NCBI RefSeq assembly: GCF_002127325.2
Contig: NC_035440.2
Location: 78,369,375-78,433,374 of the forward strand
Origin: Helianthus annuus
Lineage: Eukaryota; Streptophyta; Magnoliopsida; Asterales; Asteraceae
Direction: 5' to 3'
Length of the DNA stretch: 64,000 nucleotides
Program-made: the position numbers and the translations under genes
Notes under the pieces: generated by a model
Databases searched by the model: none
Seen by the model: the letters and a program-made list of their open reading frames with translations, nothing else
What the model was told of the DNA's origin: nothing
Shown here: positions 35,569-45,379 of the stretch, piece by piece
How the letters are laid out: each line of letters opens with the position of its first letter
Numbering within the stretch: position 1 is the stretch's first letter

Positions 35569-38500
35569 AAAATTTGGAAAAGAAGATGAAAATTTGCTCA
35601 AACAAGGTACCTATTTTCAAATAAATGGTTTAACACCTGAGACATTCTCAAGAATGTTAACACCTTCGAAAACAAAAGCAGAGGTGCCTGAGCAGAATTT
35701 AGCAGTTACAACTGCTCCTCAGGTATCTGCTGTTGAGCCCACTACTCCAGGTGATCATAGCAGCACAACCATTGCTTTGAAGCCCACACCTGCCATTACC
35801 AAAAAGACCAAAAAGAAAACATCCAGAAAGCCCCCCAAACCCAAAACAAAGGCACCTCTGGAAGATGAGATCCCAGAGCCACTGCCAGTGACAACACAAA
35901 TGTCACCAATAACCACTGCAGCTACTTCCTCACAGCAGATGGAAGAAAGATCTCCACCCTTGCCTCAAACTCCTCCTGCATCCTCACAAAAGGATCAGGT
36001 TGTAAACACAGGGACCCCACATTATGAAGCTCTGGACCCACTCGGATCCATCTTCCTCAGTCCTGATCCCAAGGACATGTCTCTTTAAACACCATTATCT
36101 GCACCCCTCACATTACCACAATCCATGCTACCTTTGTTGCATGCAATTAATATAGCTCAGACACAAACCAGTTCCTCTCAATCCCCTATCACTGAGAGTA
36201 TACTCCCACAAGTGACTGGGTCTGATGTCTATACCTCTGCTATCCCAGCAACAACTGAGGAGGTTACACTACAGGAGTTACAAGTAACTCCTGTCAGAAG
36301 TTCAAGTGGAGCAGCCACTACAAATGTTGAACCCACTGGTTTACATTTGGACAGTGGTTACATTCATAAGACTCCCTTGTAGGCAATTTCTTCAATAGCA
36401 CCACTGAGAACCACCAGTGAATTTGTGATGCCCACTGGTAACCTCAAAAGGTTATCAAGTGCTGAAGAAAGAAGTCCCCAGTACCAAGAACAAGGGACAT
36501 CAATGAATGACTTTTGAGATTCAGTTCCTAAGTCACACATTGGTACAACCAAAGCTGGTGGGGATTCAGATGATCCCATTAACTTGGGTGATGATTCAAA
36601 ATATCAGGAATTGACGAGCAGAGTTGAAAATCTTGAAACTTCAGTTGCTGAAATAAAGGATATGGTGCAACAGCTGTTGAAAACTCAGAAAGCACAATCC
36701 ATTGCTGTCCCAGCTCAAGCATCTGCACAACATGCACCTGCTGCAAATGAGCTATTGAATGTATTTCAACCCCTTCTGGAAAAACAAAAACACATGGATG
36801 ATCAGCAGCATGCAATACATGTACAAATGCTGACAAACATGGTGGAGTCAAGGTTTAAAGATACTCAGTCAGACATCAAAGCTATCAAGGCTCACATTCA
36901 AAGTACCACTGGAAAAGTTCCTCCCACTGTCCTTTTCATGAATGAACTCTTTCCTATTTATTACCAAAAAGGGGGAGAAGATCAAGTGGAAGAAAAAGGG
37001 AATTGAAGATGGTATCTATATTGAACCTGAAAAAGATAAGAGCCAGACCAAAGCTGCTGTATCAACACACACCACCTCACCACACACCACCACAACCACT
37101 GCCCTACCACCATCATCATCTGTGATCACATCACCATCACCAAAACCAAACTCACCACCAAAAACAGCCACCCCATCATCTCCTCCTACCAAAAAGCAGA
37201 AGATAATAATTGTTACAACATCTATTGTAATGACGACAGTGGTTGAGACACCAGTTGTTTCAACAACTGCCAGTCAATCTCAAACCACTGCCACCAAAAT
37301 CAAAACCACTGCTCTACCATCACCATCATTACTACCTGCCATAAAGCAGAAGACAACAGATGTTACAACATCTGTTGTAATGACAACAGTGGTTGAAACA
37401 CTAGTTGTTTCAACAGCTGTTAGTCAACCATCTACCACTGCTCTCACCAATCCTACATCACAACCAAAATTCCCATCATCCATAAAGCTTTACACCAGAA
37501 AAAGGAAACCAATCTCGGCTGATGACGACATACATGATCCTATTGCTGCAAAATATCCACTGGAACTAGAAGCTATAAAAAATGAGATGAGACAATTCTA
37601 CACTGAGGATGATCCTTTAAACAGAAGATTCCCTTCACTCATAGGCTTCATAGTCCCAGAAGATATGGATGAATATCTCAAGCTCAAAGCAAGGCAGACT
37701 AAAATAAGAGCCAAGATTGAATGTGAAGGTCAAAGTGACGAAGCCATCTCTGAAAAACTGGAATTCTTGCTCACTAAGGTCAAGCAGATGGAAGACTATG
37801 CACAAGATCTAAGCAAAGAAAAGACAGATCAACGAAATAAAATGAGAAAAGAATATCTTGCATACATCATGAAAGAAAAATTCTATCCTGCTGAAGAAAA
37901 ACAATTTGAAGAATGGCCAATAGTTGCTTTAAAGCATGAGGCAAACAGGATTGAAAGAATTAAAAATGATCCAAGAAAGAAGAAGACAGCTCCAAATTGG
38001 AACAAATACAAAAAGCTCATTGCTGACCTCACATCTGAGTATAAAAGAAAGAAGCAAGAACTGGTGGACGCAAAGGTGGACACTGCCACTGCCATAGCAA
38101 AATGGATAAAGCAGTACACTGATGAGGCTTACGAAAGGCTTAAGAAAAGGAGGATAACAGTCTCAGACACTCCAATCAAGCCCGACTACAAAAAGCTGGA
38201 ACAACAGATTAATGCTCTTCAATCACTGGTCACATCAGTAGATAACCCTATCCTTGTGAAAAACCAAGAAAAAGGAAAACTATCGACCAGTGAAGAAGTG
38301 AAAGAAAAGGAAGCTGAGTACTTCACAGAAGCCATCAAGAAAATGGATCTAAAAGAAAACAGATCAACAAAGCTTCAAGACCTTGCCAAAAGGTATTAAC
38401 CAAACCTGCGTCACCAAATAACTCAGCAGAAATATCAGCTTTGAGCTAGATCAACTAAAGAGACAAGAGCAGATTGAAAAAGAGACTGCGGAAGATATAG

Positions 38501-38884
38501 CTGCAGCAAATGATGTCATCGAAATGGCCTTCAAACAAACGTCTGAAAGCTTACAACTTTTCTCAAGGCCAATATCTTCAAACTCATCGATAAATAAATC
38601 TCTCCCAAGAAACCCATTAGGATCAAAAATACTAAAGTGGATGTTTGATCAAAAGACCCATGTATTGACCCTGGTCAGATCCAATGGTGAAGTGAAGTAC
38701 ATATCAAGGAAAGAAGCACTCGGTCTTGGTGTTGAAGATTTGCAGGATCTCCTTGAACTTCCACTGTGCAGGGATGAGGATGACTCAAGTTCGAAAGACT
38801 TTGAAGAAGAATTTAAAAGACAAGCTAGGGAACTTCTGATGAGAAATAAAAATCCTGAATAATGAAGGGTTTTGGCATTATCTG

Positions 38885-38898
38885 TTCCAGGGGGAGAT
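38885..38898 (+). promoter_or_regulatory. Element D polypurine tract
   Basis: CCAGGGGGAGAT immediately before the right LTR start, plus-strand orientation. No hairpin of the type seen in the Ty3 elements precedes it. Confidence 0.8.
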
Positions 38899-39701
38899 TG
38901 TTGGGATTGAACCCTACCAGAGGAACAGATAATGAAAGCCAAAACCGGATCACTAAAGTGGATTAATCATAAGCAGCTATTTACAATAAGCTTTCCCCTT
39001 GAAAGTGAATCCAACATCTGATATGCTCCAAGTACTGCCCTTATCAACAACTGTTGATCCTGTAAACTACTGTTAAGCTAAAGCACTGATGAAGTTTAAA
39101 GGCTGAAGCTCAATCTACTGACAGAATCCAAGTACTGCTGAAGAGTTAGAGCACAGCCCATTCAAGGCCTGATCACCCTTTGAAGAAAGAATTGTTGCTC
39201 AAACAACAGTGGTTGACTACATCAGTAGAATGAAGAGTCAGTGTATATACATCAGTGTTTAGAATGTAATCAGTGTCTGTATGGTCAGTTGTTACAGAAC
39301 AGTAGATAGAGTTTGTTAGTTTGTTAGATGTCACTTTCATGGTGACGTCAGCTGAGATGCCTCAGTGGTTTGGTTTGCCTATAAATGGAGCAGTACTCTG
39401 TACTGTTACATTTGATCATTTTAGGTGAGTCCTTCTTCTCAATTCAATCCTTTCATCTTGTGCAACCAACCTTGGAGTATTAGGCTGAGGGGGAGCTTAG
39501 TTTTGTAAGCATGCTTTGTAATCTTTTGATTTAATTGTAAGCAGCTTAAAGTGAAGCAAGTGTTTATCAAAACTATTTTCTCGTTTGATTGTGTTTACAA
39601 AGTTTGTTGTTCATTTCCGCTGCACTTAAACTCTGTTCATTTCTGTTGATTTGTTCAAATTATACAAACAAGCACAATCATGACAGCCTCTGATCCTAAT
39701 A
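38899..39701 (+). repeat. Element D 3' LTR
   Basis: 803 bp copy of 22106-22912 with about 3% differences. TATAAAT at 39380-39386. The canonical end CA reads TA here (CCTAATA against CCTAACA). Confidence 0.88.
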
Positions 39702-40573
39702 GATATAGTATAAGCGAGTAACATAGCATGTGATCATCCCCAAGTAGCAACGATTTGTTAGTGTAGTATAGTGAGTGTTGTATGCGATAGGCGGAGCAAG
39801 AAGCGTTAAATCGAAACCATCAGTATCTCAATACACTAACAAATAAACAAAACCACATAAAACACATAAAATTTCACATAAAACGACAAATATCAGAGTC
39901 AGCAATTGCGGGCTCAGAATCGAAACTCATAAAATCAGCGATTGCGAGCTTGAAATCGGAAATAGATTGTCTACGGCTGATAGACATTGACTACCCAAAG
40001 TGATTTGACTATTCACAAGGACATTTGGTACACACTTTGGCTTTTACGACTGTGCTCTTACCTCGAATTTGGGCGAATGCCACGCATCCTTCCAGTTACA
40101 CTGGTACTTCAAGTCGTTGGAGTCCGACGAGACCTTGGTGGGAGCTTTGTAAAACCAAAATGAGAGTAGAACAAGTCGTCAAGGTTCGGGTTTCACCCCT
40201 GACTTAACAGCTTAGTCCCTGTTTTGATAAAATTGAGGAGAAAATTTGTGTTAAAGTGCGGATTTCACTCCTGATTCAACGCAAATTCTCCTGTTGATAG
40301 ATAGAAATGCGAGTCGAACAAGCTATTTAATCGAGAGTTTGCGGTTTTCACACCTAATCTCGATCCAAGCACCGGTTCATTTTGTAAAACAGTGCAGTGC
40401 GACTACCTTAGGAAAGGTAGTGTGCAAGGCGATCGAGAAATAGCAAATAAGCTCGTATGGAACCCCTAACGGGCTCGCACAAGGCGGTCTGTTGATACTT
40501 AGACTATAGACTAGGTCGTTTCTAAGATTTCGACCTGGACTAGGTCGAGTCTTGCCTAATTCCCTATAGTTAT
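39702..40573 (-). other. Element B leader, LTR-proximal part
   Basis: About 870 bp of non-coding leader between D and the primer binding site of B. It starts with GATAT, the probable second copy of the D target duplication. A GCGATTGCGAGCTTGAAATCGG-like phrase occurs twice near 39905-39960, and two 'first-part-then-TTCACtCCTGA' phrases recur near 40170-40275. No ORF is supported. Confidence 0.6.
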
Positions 40574-40585
40574 GGCTCTGATACC
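40574..40585 (-). other. Element B primer binding site
   Basis: Minus strand TGGTATCAGAGC three bases inside the right LTR; initiator-Met tRNA type. Confidence 0.9.
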
Positions 40586-40588
40586 AAT

Positions 40589-41048
40589 CTGTCACACCCC
40601 AACCGATAGCGGAATCATCGGGGCGCGGCACTGAGCGAAACAGATTGTCCAAGAGAAATTCCATAACAACTAATTTACCAGATAGTTAAATATCATGTCC
40701 CATACCATAACCCATCAAGCAAGTCAATTATTACGGACATCGATATCTCAAAGACAAATAACATGTTCCGACAACTCAGATTTAAATAAATAAATTGTTC
40801 GTTGGTTTCTAGACTCTCCTAAGCTCGGTTCCATGAAAGCAAACAAGCATCCTAAGCATTCAAACACCTATCATATACGTTAAAATAAAGTCAATACACA
40901 TAGTGTAAAGGTGAGCATACAAGTTTGATAATAGTATAATAGAGTTCGAAATCGTTTACGCATAACCAACATGTAACATGCATAAAGCGAAGCCAAGTAG
41001 GTTATCGACAGAGAAATATGCACAGATAAGACTGCGAGTTGTAGAATG
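40589..41048 (-). repeat. Element B 5' LTR, truncated
   Basis: The first about 460 bp match 14469-14930 with many substitutions, then the similarity ends abruptly near 41048. About 2.2 kb of LTR, including the promoter part, is missing, so B could not be transcribed from its own 5' LTR. Confidence 0.82.
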
Positions 41049-43243
41049 CGCACAGACACGACAGAGAAACATCTAACAAAAATACCAAACGGGTCAAATA
41101 ATTCACAAGAAAAATTCTGCATTTTTACTTCGAAATAGTTATTGAAATAGTTTCAAAAAGAGTTTACCACCCAAACATCCCTTAAAGGACTAACATAATC
41201 TTAAGTACAAGTTCACATCTAACAACTACCGGGCTAAGTTACATACAAAAGACCCGTTTTACCAAAACCATTTAACAAAAGTTTAAACCATAACTAATAT
41301 CTTTGCGGAAGCGTGCATCATGAGTGTGTTCGATCCAAATGACGCCATCCATCAAGTTGCTTTACCTACATTCACCAACCAATTTACCATTTAAGCCGTA
41401 AGTTCATATGACTTAAAATTTACTAATAGAACTACAAGAAAGAAAAAACTATTTTAATCTTCATTCAAACATAACTTCCCAACTTGGCGTGACATTCATT
41501 CTACTCATTCGCTTCATATTGTCAACACATCTTCAAATTAGGGGTGTTCATCGGTTCGGTTTATGGTTTATTTGGTTTATTCGGTTCGGTTTATTTGGTT
41601 TTCAAAATTTTGTACCCCAAACCAAAAACCAAACCAAACCAAATAAGGAATATGCAAACCGATCCAAACCAAACCAAATTCAATTCGGTTTGGTTTCGGT
41701 TAGAAACCAAATAAACCAAATCTAACCAAATTGTACCTAAGTATTTTTTTTCCTAATTTATATTTTTGTATTCGTTCTAACTTCCGAACATCGCAACTAA
41801 ACCCAAGTTTATATACTCAAGGTCTGAAGTTCTATTATTTTAGAAATGAGTGGGTTTGAGTTGCGCTTTTAGATTTACATTTGATATTTTGGACTGCATA
41901 AAAAATAACTAATTTGAGCTTATAAATTGTATATGATTTATAAAATATTATTATTTTTATTTAATAATTAATTAAGTTAAATGGTTTATTCGGTTATCCA
42001 AATAAACCGAATAAACCAAATAAAATAAATGTGGATCCATAAACCGAACCAAAAACCATATTCACAATTCAGTTTCGGTTAGAAACCAAACCAAAAACCG
42101 AATTCGTTATTCGGATCGGTTTATTTGGTTACGGTTACGGTTCGGTTTACGGTTTTTAATTGGTTACGGTTTTTTCTGAACACCCCTACTTCAAATTATA
42201 CTAACCCGTTACACATATGAAGATTCAAAATCCAGAATAATAATAATGACCATCCAAATTTAACAATCTACTATTACTTGTAAGTGAATGGACTTACCTT
42301 TGTCGTTGTTTGTTTGCGATCCGGAGCAACTTGAGCTTTCTTCTTTAATCCCTATAATCCAAGAATCACATACTTTAAACCCATGTCGTTCTTTTCATTC
42401 CGCATTTACAACTTCAAATTACCAATCAACAAACTCCCAATTCTAACCATTTAACTTTGTAAAATCATTTGTTCCCCTCATTCAAGCATTTTAACAAACA
42501 CTTTCAATCCATAACATCAAGAACATCAAGTATTATATGCATAACATAGCTAGTTCATATCAATAACATCAAGAACATCAATTTCAATCAAAATCTCATA
42601 CAACCTTCATCCTAATTCGATTCCAAATAGCAACATCTTATTAAGAACATCATCATGCAACATCATTTATGCTAATTTACACCAAAATTTCATGTTACAT
42701 ATCACTACCATCCTATTCTAAGTGGGTTTTTACTTTTAACCATCAATTAGGCCGAATTCAAGCATAATTCAAGCTCTATATCGAGTTTCTAACACATGTT
42801 CAAACTAATTTCACATAAATTCGAGTTTTACTTAAAACCCATTTCATATATGATCATTAAATCATTAATTTCAACATACCTTATGTAGAGAACTCTTAGA
42901 TGGTTATGAATCTCATCACATGCACAAGAATTTTATTCTAATTCATCCTCAATTGGGTAAATTTCTAGTTGATATTGAATAGGTGGGTGTTGCTCTTCCT
43001 GCCCTAAACCTCGACACACACACACACACACCCCACTAACTTGCTTCAAGTTTTTGTTATAATATTCTCATTACTAACATTCACCTTCAGCCCCTTATGT
43101 TTAACTACTTGTCAATTAGTTAGTTTTACTAGCATGGTAAATAACATGCTATTATTAAAAGTCTAAGGTTACCATTTAATCCTAAGGCTTCATACATGAA
43201 TATTATATCGAAACATATAATAATATAATTTTGGGGCATTACA
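41049..43243 (-). repeat. LTR fragment F (Ty3 type, probably minus orientation), interrupted by a hAT MITE
   Basis: The right edge reads TTTGGGGCATTACA, so the minus strand starts TGTAATGCCCC, like the TGTAACACCCC start of B's LTR on the same strand. TTTGCGGAAGCGTG near 41303 resembles text near the equivalent end of A's LTR. It is AT-rich, non-coding, with a (CA)n run at about 43014-43032. No partner LTR or internal region is visible; the left edge with B is undefined. Confidence 0.6.
41539..42188. mobile_element. hAT-type MITE, 650 bp
   Basis: Terminal inverted repeats TAGGGGTGTTCA (41539-41550) and TGAACACCCCTA (42177-42188) are perfect over 12 bp. The element is flanked by the 8-bp direct repeat CTTCAAAT (41531-41538 and 42189-42196). 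An 8-bp duplication and TA/CAGGGGTG ends are typical of the hAT superfamily. Inside both ends lie many GGTTTATT/GGTTCGG words in opposite orientations, a subterminal repeat pattern expected for hAT transposase binding. No transposase is encoded. Confidence 0.93.
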
Positions 43244-43285
43244 CTAAATCCTAATGGTGATTCGGGATAACGCCACGAAAGGTGA
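43244..43285. other. 42-bp spacer between LTR F and element C
   Basis: Unassigned. The last five bases, GGTGA, would be the target duplication of C; the other copy lies outside the window. Confidence 0.5.
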
Positions 43286-43771
43286 TGATGTGTGTAAAAT
43301 GCAACATATAAATCACATCAATTAAGGCATAAAACTAACCCTTTTTAAGTACTAATGTTGGAAAAAGAGTGTTTTTGTCTTCCTTTTGTATTTTCAGGAT
43401 GAAATGAGCTCAAAATCACAAAAGAAGCAAAAAGACAACTAATTCTAGCATAAATACAAGAAAAGGAACAAAAGTAGACTGCCCGGACCCTCAACGGCAC
43501 CTCCCAAGGCAAAGAAGAGAAAACAGAGACTGAACACGCCCCGTGTCCAGCGAACACGGGGGCGTGCCCAGGAAGCAGCAGAAAAGACAAACCAGTAGAA
43601 GCTTCCATTGCCCACCACGGGGCCGTGTCCAGCGGGTACGGGGGCGTGGTGAAAGTACAGCAGGCGCATTAATTGTAATTGCGAATTACAATTAATGAAG
43701 AGAGAGAATGTCAGACGGGCACGGGGGCGTGTCCAGCGGACACGGGGCCGTGCCCAGCCTTCTGTTCAGCC

Positions 43772-43779
43772 TATAAATA
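43772..43779 (+). promoter_or_regulatory. TATA box of element C 5' LTR
   Basis: TATAAATA in the LTR, 17 bases past the last GC-rich word. The right LTR lacks it because of an 8-bp deletion at about 63744. Confidence 0.75.
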
Positions 43780-44229
43780 GGGGTGCTTGGCTTCATTCCA
43801 TCTTATCCCTTGGCACACCACCTCTCTCACACCTCATCCACCACCCACCACCACCATAACACCATCATCCACCACCATCATCCATTGTCCATCGTAGAGT
43901 GTGTGAGTCGTCTCGGGATCCAAGATTGATCGTAAGAGTTCTTGACAATCAAGGCCATGTTTGCCTAAGTCTCTTACATCACTTGGTGAAGAGAAGTGTT
44001 TAGTATAATACTTTTTATTTTTAATCTTTTGCACTTTTTATTTGGTTTTGTATTAATGACTTTAATAACTAGTTACTTATGTTGAAGGTGATCTTTCCTT
44101 ATCGTTTGTCCGTGGTGTCTTGGCGTTATTTTACTGTCTATATAAAATAAAAGATTTTCACCATTCATATCTCCACGGTCTATATGGAGGTATGTTGGCT
44201 ACCTGGTCAGGGGTTAAGGGAACGGTTTG

Positions 44230-44584
44230 GTAAGGGTCTTGCCCTTGTTCAGCGTTTAGAGGTCCTGCTTGGGACCTGGGTCAAATTTAGTAGGATCTCC
44301 TTCAATGCCCATAGGTATTGGATGGCGGGGATCCAAACTCTTTGACCCCCTCATAAGTTAACTACTATTAATACTATAACCCGGCTATTTAGGACTGTAT
44401 CCCTGCTGACTCAGACTACTTAGCCGAGGGTAACGTCACCGCCAAAAGCGGGGCCTACCACAATTTGCATTAATAACTTAATTCATTATCTTTCAATAAT
44501 CCGACCCTTTAGGATTGTATCCTTGCTGACTCAAACTACTGGGTTGAGGGTAACGTCGCCTTCAAAAGAGGGGCCTACTACAAT
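44230..44584 (+). other. Structured leader RNA region in element C LTR with covarying duplicate
   Basis: Visible pairings: AAGGG/CCCTT (44232-44246), AGGTCC/GGACCT (44260-44277), GGGTCAAA/TTTGACCC (44278-44285 with 44341-44348) enclosing GGATC/GATCC (44293-44297 with 44330-44334). About 88 bp at 44377-44464 recurs at 44497-44584. In copy 1 CGGCTA pairs with TAGCCG; in copy 2 the same places read CGACCC and GGGTTG, still pairing. The region lies downstream of the TATA box, so it should be in the RNA. Function unknown; packaging, translation or priming are possible. Confidence 0.65.
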
Positions 44585-44984
44585 AACTAAGATAATCTCT
44601 TAAATAAGTGCAAAAGTGCGAAAATAATCAAAGGTTATACTAATACACGTGTCGGATCCAAGTGATTCATCTTGTCTATCTGTTTTTATTTTATTTTATT
44701 TTTCAGCATTTAGTTAGTTTTTATTTTTCTTAGTTTAAAATCTTTTTCTCACTTTTTGATTTGATTAGACGTTGAGGATAAACCGGTACTAAAAGCTCTT
44801 GTGTCCTTGGACGACCTCGGTATCTTACCAACACTATACTACGTCCACGATGGGTGCACTTGCCCATATGTGTGTTTAGTGTTAGTAAATATCGTGTTTT
44901 ATAAATTTAAAACTTGGCTAAAAGTGTAAAAAAGGGCTTAAATATATATCTAAAACTTATACACACTGACACGCATCAAGTTTT

Positions 44985-45003
44985 TGGCGCCGCTGCCGGG
45001 GAC
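44985..45003 (+). other. Element C primer binding site (tRNA-Asp type)
   Basis: TGGCGCCGCTGCCGGGGAC six bases after the LTR. This is the Athila/Tat-type site and differs from G's site (49361-49379) by one base. Confidence 0.88.
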
Positions 45004-45379
45004 ACAAGGATTTTAAGAAAGTTAGGAATCAACGGCCTAATCATATTTTTATTTTTCTTTAATTTTTTAGGATTTTTTCTTAGATTTTCAGCTTCTGCAG
45101 AGCTCAGCACGGGGCCGTGCCTGGTCGGACACGGGCCGTGCTCAGCATCGTTACTGGCAGTTTTTGTCTTTTAAGTTACAGAAGGCTGACCACGGGGCCG
45201 TGCCGGTGCAACACGGGGCCGTGTCCAACTTCCAGTAACTGGGATCTGGAAAACAATCACTGTAATTCCGACCACGGGGCCGTGTTCGCTCAACACGGGG
45301 CCGTGGTGAACCTTCTGACCAACATTCTTTTCTGTTTTTATTGCAGGACTTGGAACCCGACGCCAACCTCACGTAGTGT
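45004..45379 (+). other. Element C leader with GC-rich paired words and acceptor-like tract
   Basis: Three pairs of CACGGGGCCGTG-like words (about 45108-45142, 45190-45226, 45272-45305). A pyrimidine-rich stretch ending TTTTTATTGCAG (to 45346) resembles a 3' splice site 34 bases before the first ATG of gag. Confidence 0.6.

Larger units (their letters stand above)
25047..38862 (+). pseudogene. Large ORF of element D (unknown protein), broken and interrupted by element E
   Basis: ATG at 25047 opens a lysine/serine-rich start (MTKSKSKSKSKPSSSS). After codon 73 element E is inserted; the frame resumes exactly at 34658. A conserved globular-looking part follows (FWKNAILEKQDNIIIA, ISEVFKLDDQKGK, RFLFHTLLMCVSNKT). 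It is tandemly duplicated with a 438-bp period, the second copy starting at 35131. Next come a Ser/Thr/Pro-rich region (35640-36580), a heptad-like stretch (from about 36611), a second Thr/Pro-rich region (37040-37480), a long charged helical region (37500-38399) and a C-terminal piece (38524-38862, another frame). Breaks: TAG and TAA in the second repeat, stops at about 36088, 36382 and 36520, and frame changes near 36950-37000 and after 38399. I know similar proteins only as 'uncharacterised' in Asteraceae elements; function unknown. Confidence 0.65.
22106..39701 (+). mobile_element. Element D: LTR retrotransposon without gag-pol, carrying one giant ORF, split by element E
   Basis: Direct repeats 22106-22912 and 38899-39701, a tRNA-iMet type primer binding site right after the left LTR and a CAGGGGGAGA polypurine tract before the right LTR define a plus-strand element. 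Without E its interior is about 6.6 kb. No protease, RT, RNase H or integrase motif is visible; the only coding content is a large broken ORF (25047-38862). It is therefore non-autonomous. The ORF resembles the extra protein found with Asteraceae Copia elements; a link to the Copia/Sirevirus lineage, where a third ORF follows pol, is my inference. LTR divergence is about 3% by eye. Confidence 0.8.
14469..41048 (-). mobile_element. Element B: old Ty3/gypsy chromovirus, split by element D
   Basis: Left LTR 14469-17148 and a truncated right LTR 40589-about 41048 begin with the same TGTCACACCCCAACCGAT text. A tRNA-iMet primer binding site lies inside the right LTR and a PPT hairpin inside the left, so B runs on the minus strand. 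Order of domains, right to left: gag, protease, RT, RNase H, integrase, chromodomain-like tail. Element D (22106-39701) sits in the leader between LTR and gag. By eye the LTRs differ at about 6% of compared positions over roughly 430 bp, making B the oldest of the dated elements here. Several in-frame stops show that it is dead. Confidence 0.88.
43286..44978 (+). repeat. Element C 5' LTR
   Basis: 1693 bp, TGATGTG to CGCATCA. Contains three paired GC-rich inverted-repeat words (43535-43566, 43615-43649, 43717-43755), a TATA box at 43772, and, downstream in the transcribed part, a run of hairpins and a 120-bp-period duplication (44230-44584). Confidence 0.92.

Noticed and set aside
43345..43669. 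Minus-strand frames across the GC-rich words in both LTRs of C
   Set aside because: They are antisense shadows of inverted-repeat DNA and repeat in both LTRs.
44377..44584. tRNA or known riboswitch
   Set aside because: The duplicated structured region lacks cloverleaf arms, A/B-box promoters and any motif I recognise; left as an unknown RNA structure.
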